64,000 nucleotides of DNA from Geodermatophilus bullaregiensis (lineage in GTDB: Bacteria > Actinomycetota > Actinomycetes > Mycobacteriales > Geodermatophilaceae). Both the position numbers and the translations under genes were made by a program. The notes under the pieces are model-generated. The model had not been told where the DNA came from. It saw only the letters and a program-made list of their open reading frames with translations, and searched no databases. Positions 8,496 through 15,926 of this stretch are shown here, one piece after another. Numbering within the stretch: the first letter of the stretch is position 1; each line of letters opens with the position of its first letter. The stretch is from positions 496,001-560,000 of the forward strand of contig NZ_JAFBCJ010000001.1 of NCBI RefSeq assembly GCF_016907675.1, read 5' to 3'.

Positions 8496-8834
8496 GTGGC
8501 TGGCGGGATGCACCGGGGCAGGTCGCGACCGTCGCTGGGCGAGCGGGCCGCCGGCTCGGGCGTCGGCCCGCCACCGGGGTTCGACGCGCCCCCGGTCGAC
8601 CCCGCTCCCCCGCCGCTCCCGGTCGGCGGCGGGCCCTCCGCGCGGGAGGACCCCGGCCGGCACTGCTGGGTGCACGCCCCGCCCGGCGCGCCCGGCACCG
8701 TGCCGGGCCTCCTGGTGGAGTGGCGGCAGCGCCCCGGCGGCTGGCAGGGGCGGGTGGCCTACGCCGTGCCCGGCCCGCACGGCCCGGTACTGGTCGAGGC
8801 GTGGCTCCCGGCCGGGTCGCTCGAGCAGCGGTGA
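8496..8834 (+). CDS. Conserved hypothetical protein, 112 aa
   Basis: Unrecognised small protein. The N-terminal half is glycine/proline-rich and looks disordered. The second half (HCWVHAPPGAPGTVPGLLVEW, RVAYAVPGPHGPVLVEAWLP) has the alternating pattern of a small beta domain, and from memory similar short proteins occur in related actinobacteria. The start GTG 8496 follows a -10-like CAGACT (8484-8489) by six bases, suggesting a leaderless transcript; ATG 8508 is the alternative. No signal peptide or membrane segment is seen. It is followed 76 bases later by another small gene on the same strand. No function can be assigned. Confidence 0.6.
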   Translation: MAGGMHRGRSRPSLGERAAGSGVGPPPGFDAPPVDPAPPPLPVGGGPSAREDPGRHCWVHAPPGAPGTVPGLLVEWRQRPGGWQGRVAYAVPGPHGPVLVEAWLPAGSLEQR

Positions 8835-8910
8835 GCGGGTTTCCCCCGCGGCGGGGCGGCTATGGCCTCCGGTCGAGACCGATCGACGACGACGCAGCGG
8901 AGGTACCGCG

Positions 8911-9114
8911 ATGACCACCCCACCCGACCGCCCCACCCTCGACGACGTCATGGACACCGAGGAGTCGGCGCCCAGGGACCGCCAGGAGCACGGCAAGACC
9001 GACCCGCGCCCGAACGACGAGGCCCTGCAGCACCGCACCGAGCAGGAGCGCCAGGCGGTCGACTCCGACGACGCCGACCCGGCCGGCGCCGAGTTCCACG
9101 CGGCCACCGACTGA
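8911..9114 (+). CDS. Small acidic hypothetical protein, 67 aa
   Basis: A 67-aa highly charged protein (MTTPPDRPTLDDVMDTEESA at the start, DSDDADPAGAEFHAATD at the end), rich in Asp, Glu and Arg with almost no hydrophobic residues, so probably disordered. The start ATG 8911 has a good ribosome-binding site (GGAGG, about seven bases upstream), the main reason to accept the gene. Its stop is directly followed by copy b of the stop-adjacent repeat family, which in this window always follows real genes. The function is unknown. Confidence 0.65.
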   Translation: MTTPPDRPTLDDVMDTEESAPRDRQEHGKTDPRPNDEALQHRTEQERQAVDSDDADPAGAEFHAATD

Positions 9115-9256
9115 GGAAGGACCCTCCTGCCTCCACGCCTCGCAGGCTCGGCGCGGGCCCCTGCAGGACGGCCGTTCCAGCACCTCACCGGGCTCGGCGC
9201 GGGCCCCTGCAGGAGGGCCGTTCCAGCACCTCACCGGGCTCCGCGCGGGCCCCTGG
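9115..9256 (+). repeat. Stop-adjacent repeat element, copy b, with 46-base tandem duplication
   Basis: Two bases after the stop of the 67-aa gene begins AAGGACCCTCCTGCC, leading through CTCGCAGGCTCG to GGGCCCCTGCAGGACGGCC, the plan shared with copies at 21438, 30117, 33302 and 36018. The part GGCTCGGCGCGGGCCCCTGC and the following bases to CAGCACCTCACCG then repeats as a 46-base unit: 9145-9190, 9191-9236, and a partial third copy from 9237. CCCTCCTGC at the left pairs with GCAGGAGGG at the right (second unit), so a long hairpin can form. Confidence 0.75.
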
Positions 9257-9257
9257 A

Positions 9258-9291
9258 CGGGCGGGCGCCGGCCGGCGCCGGCGCCCGCCCG
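9258..9291 (-). terminator. Terminator hairpin of the MFS transporter gene
   Basis: A perfect 15-base stem (9258-9272 with 9277-9291) and a 4-base loop, starting two bases after the MFS stop codon. It is strongly GC and has no T-run. Together with copy b of the repeat it separates two convergent genes. Confidence 0.7.
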
Positions 9292-9293
9292 CG

Positions 9294-10448
9294 TCAGCGG
9301 CCCGGCAGGCTCCGGCTGCGGCCGAGCAGCAGGGCCAGCACGAGCGCGCCGCCCACCCCGGTCCCGGCCACGGCGACCGCCCCGGGCCACCCGGCGCTCG
9401 CCCAGGCCTCGCCGGCCAGGGTGCCGCCCACCGAGGACCCCGCGTAGTACCAGAACGAGTACAGCGAGGCCGCCTGCCCGACCGCCCGCCCGCCGAGCGC
9501 CGCGCGGGCGGCCACCCAGCCGCTGGCCACGCCGTGCGCGGCGAAGAAGCCGACGGTCAGGACCGCCAGCCCGGCGACGAACAGCGCCAGCGGCGCGGCC
9601 AGCGTGAGCAGCAGGCCGGCCCCGGTCACGACGATCGCGACGGGGACGACGACCCGCCGACCGACGCGCTCGGCCAGCCCCCCGGCCAGCGGCGAGCTCA
9701 CCGAGCCCAGCAGGTAGGTGAGGAACACCAGCCCGGCCAGCGTCGGCGACAACCCGTACGGCTGCGCCTCCAGCCGGAACGTGCCCGCGTTGTAGACCGC
9801 GACGTTGCCGCCCATGAGCAGCGCGGCCAGCCCGTAGAGCCCGAGCAGCACCGGGTCGCCGAACCCGCGGGCGAGCTGCTGCAGCACCGGCGTCCCGCGC
9901 GGCACCGGCACGAAGCGGCGGGACGCCGGCAGCAGCACCCAGACGGCGGCGGTGCAGGCCACCGCCAGGACCGCGATGGCGCCCAGCGCCGTCCGCCAGC
10001 CGCCGAGGTCGGCCAGCGCCCCGGCCACCACCCGGCCGCTCAGGCCGCCGATCGCGGTGCCGCCCACGAACAGCCCGATCGCCCGGGAGCTCACCGAGGC
10101 GTCGAGCTCCTCGCGCAGGTAGGCCACCCCGACGGCGGGCAGCCCGGCCAGCGCGAAGCCCTGCAGGCCGCGCAGCACCAGCAGCGGTTCCCACGCCGGC
10201 ACGAGCGCCAGCAGCACCGCCAGCCCGGTGGCCGTCGCGAGCGCGGTGCGCAGGACGCGGGTGCGGCCGATCCGGTCCGACAGCGGGCCGAGCACGAGGA
10301 GTCCGACCGCCAGCCCCGCCGTCGCCGCCGAGACCGACAGGGTCGCGGCGGCCGGCGAGACGCCGAAGGCGCGGGTCAGCTCGGGCAGCAGGGCCTGCGG
10401 CGCGTAGAGGAGGGCGAAGACGGCGAGCCCGGCGAGGAACACCGCCAC
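9294..10448 (-). CDS. MFS transporter (drug/sugar efflux type)
   Basis: A 384-aa integral membrane protein of the major facilitator superfamily with about 12 hydrophobic segments. The first is VAVFLAGLAVFALLYAPQAL. The loop GPLSDRIGRTRVL is the MFS signature between helices 2 and 3, repeated as GGLAERVGRRVVV in the second half. It resembles the YnfM/YgaY inner-membrane efflux group, but the substrate is unknown. The start is uncertain: the frame has no ATG, GTG or TTG between 10448 and codons well upstream. GTG 10448 would start the protein at helix 1, while CTG 10496, with GGGGGAGGG upstream, would add 16 residues (HGHRAGEPGLRR...) that look like a normal cytoplasmic N-terminus. Confidence 0.85.
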   Translation of the reverse strand: MAVFLAGLAVFALLYAPQALLPELTRAFGVSPAAATLSVSAATAGLAVGLLVLGPLSDRIGRTRVLRTALATATGLAVLLALVPAWEPLLVLRGLQGFALAGLPAVGVAYLREELDASVSSRAIGLFVGGTAIGGLSGRVVAGALADLGGWRTALGAIAVLAVACTAAVWVLLPASRRFVPVPRGTPVLQQLARGFGDPVLLGLYGLAALLMGGNVAVYNAGTFRLEAQPYGLSPTLAGLVFLTYLLGSVSSPLAGGLAERVGRRVVVPVAIVVTGAGLLLTLAAPLALFVAGLAVLTVGFFAAHGVASGWVAARAALGGRAVGQAASLYSFWYYAGSSVGGTLAGEAWASAGWPGAVAVAGTGVGGALVLALLLGRSRSLPGR

Positions 10449-10585
10449 CGACGCGCGGCGCAGGCCCGGCTCCCCGGCGCGGTGACCGTGCGGCAGCCCG
10501 GGCCCTCCCCCGGTCAGCGCCGCGGCCCGGGCGGGACGGGGAGGCGGCGCACGGCCCCATCGTGCCTGCCTGCTGGGATGGGCCG

Positions 10586-11014
10586 GTGCCCCGCCTGCTG
10601 CCCGCCGACGTCGCCTGCTGGGTGGTGAAGACCGCCCGCCCGCCGTCGGCCGTCGTCCCCGGCTGGCGCGCCGGCGAGGAGCACGCGTTCTCCCGCTGCC
10701 TGCGCCGCTCCTACCGGCTGGAGCTGATGGCACCCGGCCAGCCGGTCCTGCTGTGGCTCTCCGGCCGCGACCGCCCGGGCGTGCACGCCGCAGGCGTGGT
10801 GGCCGGGGAGGTCACCGAGGACGCGGGCGGGCCGTCGGTGCACGTCCGGGTGACCCTGCTGCCCGCCCCCGTCCCGCGGGCCGACCTGCTGGCCGACCCG
10901 GTCGCCCGTGACGCCGAGGTGCTGCGGATGCCGGCGGGGAGCAACCCCTCGTACCTGACGCCCGCCCAGTACGCCGCCGTCCTCGCCCACCTCCCCGGGC
11001 GCCGCCAGCGCTGA
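10586..11014 (+). CDS. Conserved hypothetical protein, possible EVE-like fold
   Basis: A 142-aa soluble protein with WVVKTARPPSAVVPGW near the start, then RSYRLELMAPGQPVLLWLSG and GVHAAGVVAGEV. The pattern of a short basic/aromatic N-terminus followed by beta strands with VLLWLSG and a small-residue turn recalls EVE/PUA-like domains that read modified nucleotides, but the resemblance is weak and no function is claimed. The start GTG 10586 is preferred over in-frame GTG 10562 because TGGGAT (10574-10579) sits six bases upstream as a leaderless -10 box. It diverges from the MFS gene, with 137 bases between the two chosen starts. Confidence 0.65.
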   Translation: MPRLLPADVACWVVKTARPPSAVVPGWRAGEEHAFSRCLRRSYRLELMAPGQPVLLWLSGRDRPGVHAAGVVAGEVTEDAGGPSVHVRVTLLPAPVPRADLLADPVARDAEVLRMPAGSNPSYLTPAQYAAVLAHLPGRRQR

Positions 11015-11050
11015 GGCACCACCCGGGGAGACCACGGGGAGGCTGGGACC

Positions 11051-11926
11051 ATGGACCGTGTGCCGATGAGACGGATCGCCGGGGGTGCCCTCGCCTGGCT
11101 GCTGACGCTGCAGTTCTTCGTCGTCGAGACGGTCGTCCAGCTGCGCGCCGGCCTGCCCTACTCCCGCTCGGCCGACGTCGTCAGCGCGCTCGGCGACGCC
11201 ACCTGGCCCGGCTCGGCGCTGATGAACGCCTCCTTCGTCGTGCAGGCCGGTCTCATCGGCGCCGGCGCGGTGGCCCTGCTCCCCGCGCTCCGCGGCAGGG
11301 CGGCGCGCCCGGCGGTGGCGCTGCTGGGGACGGCGGCGCTCGGCGTGCTGCTGGTCGGCGTCTTCCCGCGGCTGACCTCCCCGTCGCTGCACACCGCCGG
11401 CGCCGCCCTGTACCTCGTGGGCGGCGGGCTGGGGCTGATCGCGCTGGCCTACGCCGTCCGGCCGTGGTCGGAGGCGCTGGGCACCACGCTGGCGCTGCTC
11501 GGCCTGTTCGGGACGGCGATGACCGTCTTCTACGGCGCCGGGGTGGTCGGGTTCCTCGGCGAGGGCGGCACCGAGCGGGCCGCGGCCTACGTGCTGCCGG
11601 TCGGGCTGGCGCTGGCCGGGCCGACGCTGTGGCGGTTCACCCGCACCCGCACCCGCCCGACGCCCGACGCCGACCGCCCCTCCCGCCGGGAGCAGAAGGC
11701 GCGGCAGCGGGAGCAGGAGCGCGACGCCCGGGCCCGCGCCGCCGCCGAGCGCGACGACGCCCTCGAGGCCGCCGGCCGCCGGTCCGCGGCGACGCCGGAG
11801 CGCCCCGCCGCGCCGGCCGCGCCGGTGACCCGCACCGCCGCCGACGACCGCGCCGACGACCGCGCCGACGACGACCTCGACCCCGAGGACCCCTGGGCCG
11901 ATCCCCGCCGGCGCCGCGGGCAGTAG
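11051..11926 (+). CDS. DUF998-family membrane protein with charged C-terminal tail
   Basis: A 291-aa protein. The first about 195 residues contain five to six hydrophobic segments (ALAWLLTLQFFVVETVVQL, ALLGTAALGVLLVGVFPRL and others) and match the DUF998 pattern, including the early SADVVSALG stretch and the SLHTAGAALYLVGGGLGL helix. The last about 90 residues are a cytoplasmic, highly charged tail (REQKARQREQERDARARAAAE) with an alternating DDRADDRADDDLD motif; coiled coil followed by disorder is likely. The start ATG 11051 follows the previous gene by 36 bases, so they may be co-transcribed. The role is unknown. Confidence 0.8.
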   Translation: MDRVPMRRIAGGALAWLLTLQFFVVETVVQLRAGLPYSRSADVVSALGDATWPGSALMNASFVVQAGLIGAGAVALLPALRGRAARPAVALLGTAALGVLLVGVFPRLTSPSLHTAGAALYLVGGGLGLIALAYAVRPWSEALGTTLALLGLFGTAMTVFYGAGVVGFLGEGGTERAAAYVLPVGLALAGPTLWRFTRTRTRPTPDADRPSRREQKARQREQERDARARAAAERDDALEAAGRRSAATPERPAAPAAPVTRTAADDRADDRADDDLDPEDPWADPRRRRGQ

Positions 11927-11977
11927 CGCGGTCCGGAACCGGTCGCGGCCGGTCCCCGCCCCGGCCACGATGGGGGC

Positions 11978-12612
11978 ATGACCGCCGCGGAGACCGGACC
12001 CACGCTGGAGGAGCTCCCCGCCGACGAGTGCCACCGGCTCCTGGCCACCCAGGAGATCGGCCGGCTCACGGTCAACGCCGAGCACCACCCGCTGGTCGTC
12101 CCGGTCACCTACGCGATGGACGGCACGACGATCGTCATCCGCACCTCGCCGGGCACCAAGCTGGCCGCGGCCGACCACGCCAACGTCACCTTCGAGGTCG
12201 ACGAATCGACCCGCGCACCCGCAGCGGCTGGAGCGTGCTGGTCCGCGGCGTAGCCGAGGAGGTCGGCCCCGGGCACCGCGCCGAGCTGGTCGCGCGCACC
12301 GAGGCCACCGGCGTGCAGCCGTGGGCGCCGGTCGAGCACGGCCGCTGGCTGCGGGTCATCCCCACGTCGGTGAGCGGGCGGCGGATCGTGCCCGGCGAGC
12401 TGCCGCCGGCGGTCGACCCGCGCGCCTACCTCCAGGCCGCGGTCCCGACCTCGGCCCCGGCCACCGCCGGCGCCGGCCTGCGCACCCGCCCGCGGCTGCG
12501 CGCCAGGGCCACCCCGGCGAGGCAGACGGCGCCACCGGCGACCGCGAGCGCGGGCGGCACCTCGTCGAGCAGCAGCCACGACGGCAGCACCACCAGCGGC
12601 GGCACCAGGTAG
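11978..12612 (+). pseudogene. Pyridoxamine 5'-phosphate oxidase-like flavin-binding protein, frameshifted
   Basis: The first part (ATG 11978: LEELPADECHRLLATQEIGR, then LVVPVTYAMDGTTIVIRT) is a split-barrel FMN-binding PPOX-like domain. Near 12203-12205 the frame is lost and reaches a stop at 12251-12253. The expected continuation, IDPRTRSGWSVLVRGVAEEV to SGRRIVPGELPPAVDPRAYL, is found one frame over, consistent with deletion of one G (GACGAATCGACC where GACGAGATCGACC would restore the family sequence). The second frame stays open to 12612, overlapping the opposite-strand EamA gene by 187 bases, so the true 3' end is unclear and probably near 12440. A leaderless promoter box CACGAT ends six bases before ATG. 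This is a sequencing error or a genuine mutation. Confidence 0.75.
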
Positions 12613-13351
12613 GTGGTGACGCCGAGCCGGCCGGCCGGGGTCCGCGCCAGCGCGGAGGCCCACGTGCTGAACGCCAGCGCCGTCGGCACGACACCGGGGT
12701 AGACCGTCCCGAGCACCGACGACGCCGGCGCCGCGGCCGCTCCTGCGCCAGGACGCCGGCCCACGGCAGGCAGCGGACCGCGCCGATCGCGCAGGCGGTG
12801 AGCGTGACCTGCAGCGGCGGCAGCCGGCGCAGCACCGGCTCCTGCGCCACCACGCCGACCGCGTAGGTGACCGCCGCGACCAGGCACAGCACCACGCCGG
12901 CCAGGTCCGCCCCGCCGTCGCGCCCGGCCAGGCCGATCAGCAGCACCCCGGCGAAGGCGACGACCAGGCCGGCCACCAGCCGCCGCGGGAAGCCCTCGCC
13001 CAGCCACACCCCGGCGAGGACGGCGATGAGGATCGGGCCGGTGTTGACCAGCATCGCCGTCGTCCCGGCGTCGAGGTGCTGCTCGGCGGCGTTGAGGGCG
13101 ACGTCGTACACGCCGAACCAGGCCGCCCCGCAGACGGCGACCAGACCCCACTCGCGACGGGTCGGTGCCACCCAGCCGCGCCGCAGGGACAGCAGGGCGA
13201 GCACCGCCGTCCCGACCAGCAGCCGGCCCAGCGCCAGCGGCCCGGGCGAGAGGTCGTCGCCGACCGCGCGGATGCCGATGAACGCCGAGGCCCACGCCAG
13301 GACGGTGACGACGACGGCGGCCGGCACCGGCGCGGCAGGACTCCGGGTCAC
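12426..13351 (-). pseudogene. EamA/DMT-family transporter, frameshifted
   Basis: A drug/metabolite transporter with ten expected helices. GTG 13351 starts TRSPAAPVPAAVVVTVLAWA; the first EamA repeat and the start of the second are intact to AIGAVRCLPWAGVLAQE. Near 12735-12741 the frame breaks, and the normal ending (SSVLGTVYPGVVPTALAFST, then AGRLGVTTYLVPPLVVLPSW) continues in another frame to a stop at 12426. One missing base in a GG/CC run (CGGCC where CGGGCC would keep the frame) explains it. This is the second single-base deletion within about 540 bases. If it is an assembly error, the protein is about 309 aa and probably exports amino acids or small metabolites. Confidence 0.8.
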
Positions 13352-13439
13352 GTCCCGACCCCAGGTGCCGGGGACGACGGCCGGCCGGCGGTTCCCGGAC
13401 GTGGCAGCCCGGGTGCGGAGAAGGGCAGGGACGCCGCGC

Positions 13440-14189
13440 TCAGGCGCGGAGGTGCTCGGCGTAGGTGCGCCGTCCCCGCTCGGCGCGCGGCCCGGGCAGC
13501 ACGCCACCCTCGCGGAAGGCCGCGCTGAGCCGGCCGGGCAGCGGCGTGGCGACCACGTGCACGCCCGGCTCGCGGGCGGCCGCCCACGCCCGCGCCAGGT
13601 CGGCCGCCGTCAGCACCTCCGGCCCGCCGAACTCGACGACGTCACCGGTGGCCGGCCGTCCGGCCACCTCGGCCAGGAAGCCGGCGGCCTCGGCGACGTC
13701 GACCGGCGCGGCCTGCCAGCTCATCGGCACCGGCAGCACCGGCCCGCGGCGGGCGGTGGCGAGCATCTCGTCGACGAAGGTGTGGAACTGCGTGATCCGG
13801 ACCAGCGTCACCGGCAGTCCGGAGGCCAGGAGCACCTGCTCGGCGGCGAACTTGGCCCGGTAGTAGCCGTAGGGGACCCGGTCGACGCCGACGATCGAGA
13901 CGTACACCAGGTGCTGCAGCCGGCCGCGGTCGAGCGCCTGCACCAGCCGGCGGGTGCCGGCGACGTCGACCTGCCAGGGGTCCCCGCGCGGGTCGCTGGC
14001 GGCGTGCACCACCAGCTCCGCCCCGGCCGTCGCCTGCGCGAGGTCGCGGCCGGTGGCGAGGTCGCCGCGCACCCCGCCCGGCCCCGTCCCGCGGCGCGAC
14101 ATCTGCCGCACCCGGTGCCCCGCGCCCTGCAGCGCGGGGACCAGCGCACGGCCCAGCTGACCACTGCCTCCGGTGACCAGTACGTCCAC
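13440..14189 (-). CDS. NAD(P)-dependent atypical SDR / NmrA-like oxidoreductase
   Basis: A 249-aa Rossmann-fold protein. It starts MDVLVTGGSGQLGRALVPAL, whose GGSGQLG is the glycine-rich nucleotide-binding loop of atypical short-chain dehydrogenases. Later it shows VVHAASDPRGD, HLVYVSIVGVDRVPYGYYRA (a Y-x3-K-like motif ending YRAKFAAEQ) and LVRITQFHTFVDEM, the pattern of the NmrA/YlbE-type nucleoside-diphosphate-sugar epimerase-like group. It is cytoplasmic and the substrate is unknown. The start GTG 14189 lies six bases after a -10-like CACACT (14201-14196), suggesting a leaderless message. It diverges from the XRE-MurA gene with only 86 bases between them. Confidence 0.85.
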   Translation of the reverse strand: MDVLVTGGSGQLGRALVPALQGAGHRVRQMSRRGTGPGGVRGDLATGRDLAQATAGAELVVHAASDPRGDPWQVDVAGTRRLVQALDRGRLQHLVYVSIVGVDRVPYGYYRAKFAAEQVLLASGLPVTLVRITQFHTFVDEMLATARRGPVLPVPMSWQAAPVDVAEAAGFLAEVAGRPATGDVVEFGGPEVLTAADLARAWAAAREPGVHVVATPLPGRLSAAFREGGVLPGPRAERGRRTYAEHLRA

Positions 14190-14246
14190 TCCTGCAGTGT
14201 GGCCGGACCGGTCCGCCTCGTTCCACCGGCGCGCCCCTGCGGGGGC

Positions 14247-14267
14247 ATCTCACCTGCGAGATAACGT
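14247..14267 (+). promoter_or_regulatory. Inverted repeat and -10 box before the XRE-MurA gene
   Basis: ATCTC-ACCTGC-GAGAT (14247-14262) is an inverted repeat that abuts TAACGT (14262-14267), a -10 candidate eight bases before GTG 14276. A palindrome on the promoter of a gene whose product starts with an XRE DNA-binding domain suggests autoregulation. It could also affect the divergent SDR promoter. Confidence 0.45.
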
Positions 14268-14275
14268 GGCCTCCC

Positions 14276-15850
14276 GTGACGGCGACCGACCCGACCCCTC
14301 CCGCGACGTCCGCGCCCTCGGTCCTCGCGGCCGGCGCGACCCACCGGATCGGCCTGCTGGTGCGCGACGCCCGGCGGCACCGGGGGCTCACCCAGCAGCA
14401 GCTCGCCGAGCGGCTGGGCACCAGCCAGAGCGACGTCGCCCGCATCGAGCAGGGCGGGCAGCACCTCACCCTCGAGCTCCTCGGCCGGCTCTCCGACGCC
14501 CTCGACAGCGAGCTGGTCGCCGTCGGGCCCGCCGGTCCCACGCACCTGCGGGTCACCGGAGGCACGCCGCTGCGCGGCAGCGTCACGGTGAAGTCGTCGA
14601 AGAACGCCGCCGTCGCCCTGCTGTGCGCCTCGCTGCTCAACCGCGGCCGGACGACGCTGCGCAACGTGGCCCGCATCGTGGAGGTCGACCGGATCCTCGA
14701 CGTCCTCCGCTCGATCGGCGTCTCGGCCACCTGGGACGACGCCGGCCGCGACCTGACCCTGCAGGTGCCCGACGAGCTGGACCTGGCCGGCATCGACGCC
14801 GATGCCGCCCGGCGGACCCGCAGCATCATCATGTTCCTCGGTCCGCTGCTGCACCGGGCCCGCAGCTTCCGGCTGCCCTACGCCGGCGGCTGCGACCTCG
14901 GCACCCGCACCGTCGAGCCGCACATGATCGCGCTGCGCCCGTTCGGCCTGGCGATCGAGGCGCACGCCGGTGAGTACCACGCCCGCGTGGACCCGACGGC
15001 CACCGCGCGGCGCACGATCGTGCTGACCGAGCGCGGGGACACCGTCACCGAGAACGCGCTGCTGGCCGCCGCCCGCACCGAGGGCACCACGGTCATCCGC
15101 AACGCCAGCTCCAACTACATGGTCCAGGACCTCTGCCTGTACCTGCAGCTGCTCGGCGTCGGCGTCGAGGGCCTCGGGACGACGACGCTGACCGTGCACG
15201 GCTGCACCGTCCTCGACGCCGACGTCGACTACACGATCAGCGAGGACCCGGTGGAGGCGATGAGCCTGCTCACCGCCGGGATCGTCACCGGCTCCGAGCT
15301 GACCGTCCGCCGCGCCCCGGTCGAGTTCCTGGAGATCGAGCTGGCCGTGCTGGCCGAGATGGGGCTGCGCTACACGCTCTCCCCGGAGTACCGCGCCGAC
15401 AACGGGCACACCCGGCTGGCCGACGTCACCATCTCGCCGTCCCAGCTCAAGGCCCCGATCGACAAGATCCACCCGATGCCGTTCCCGGGCCTCAACATCG
15501 ACCACCTGCCGTTCTTCGCGGTCATCGCCGCCTCGGCCACCGGCTCGACGCTCATCCACGACTGGGTCTACGACAACCGCGCCATCCACCTGTCGGACCT
15601 GACCCGCCTGGGCGCCGACGTCCGGCTCATGGACCCGCACCGGGTGCTCGTCACCGGCCCGACCCGCTGGCGCAGCGCCGAGGTGGTCTGCCCGCCGGCG
15701 CTGCGCCCGGCCGTGTGCATCCTGCTGGCGATGCTGGCCGCGCGCGGCACGTCGGTGCTGCGCAACGTCGACATCATCGCCCGCGGCTACGAGCACCTCT
15801 ACGAGCGCCTGGTCGAGATGGGCGCCTCCATCGAGGTCTTCTCCGACTGA
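14276..15850 (+). CDS. XRE-type HTH fused to a MurA-like enolpyruvyltransferase
   Basis: A 524-aa two-domain protein. Residues about 24-82 are an XRE helix-turn-helix (RIGLLVRDARRHRGLTQQQL, then TSQSDVARIEQG). The remainder, from about residue 85, is a complete EPSP-synthase/MurA domain. MurA signatures are kept: SSKNAAV (Lys-Asn), YAGGCDLGTR with the catalytic-loop Cys and Arg, DYTISEDPVEAMSLL (Asp), LRPAVCILLA (Arg), and ARGYEHLYERLVEMGA near the C-terminus. MurA adds enolpyruvate to UDP-GlcNAc as the first step of peptidoglycan synthesis. Here it may be an active enzyme that also binds DNA, or a sensor using the fold. Canonical MurA is about 420 aa without HTH. The start is GTG 14276 with a promoter box eight bases upstream. 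Confidence 0.9.
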   Translation: MTATDPTPPATSAPSVLAAGATHRIGLLVRDARRHRGLTQQQLAERLGTSQSDVARIEQGGQHLTLELLGRLSDALDSELVAVGPAGPTHLRVTGGTPLRGSVTVKSSKNAAVALLCASLLNRGRTTLRNVARIVEVDRILDVLRSIGVSATWDDAGRDLTLQVPDELDLAGIDADAARRTRSIIMFLGPLLHRARSFRLPYAGGCDLGTRTVEPHMIALRPFGLAIEAHAGEYHARVDPTATARRTIVLTERGDTVTENALLAAARTEGTTVIRNASSNYMVQDLCLYLQLLGVGVEGLGTTTLTVHGCTVLDADVDYTISEDPVEAMSLLTAGIVTGSELTVRRAPVEFLEIELAVLAEMGLRYTLSPEYRADNGHTRLADVTISPSQLKAPIDKIHPMPFPGLNIDHLPFFAVIAASATGSTLIHDWVYDNRAIHLSDLTRLGADVRLMDPHRVLVTGPTRWRSAEVVCPPALRPAVCILLAMLAARGTSVLRNVDIIARGYEHLYERLVEMGASIEVFSD

Positions 15851-15862
15851 CGCCCCCGTCGA

Positions 15863-15916
15863 GATCGCGTGATCTCGTCCGTCCCGGGCACTCCCGGCGG
15901 ACGAGATCGCGCGATC
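15863..15916. terminator. Bidirectional terminator hairpin
   Basis: Two 19-base arms (15863-15881 and 15898-15916) pair with one mismatch around a 16-base GC loop, between the convergent XRE-MurA and DUF5995 genes. Each arm itself contains a GATCGCG[TC]GATC palindrome, so smaller alternative hairpins are possible. Confidence 0.75.
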
Positions 15917-15926
15917 CCGCCAGGGG

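Noticed and set aside
8277-9188. N-terminal extension of the nuclease reading frame to 9188
   Set aside because: It runs antisense through repeat copy b and two small genes. The signal peptide and ribosome-binding site place the start at 8276.
9145-9256. CRISPR-like array
   Set aside because: The 46-base units are contiguous with no spacers, are only about 2.4 copies, and belong to the stop-adjacent repeat family.
10449-10733. Long N-terminal extension of the MFS transporter
   Set aside because: The added residues are Arg/Pro-rich, overlap the divergent hypothetical gene and its promoter, and precede the first helix without family similarity.
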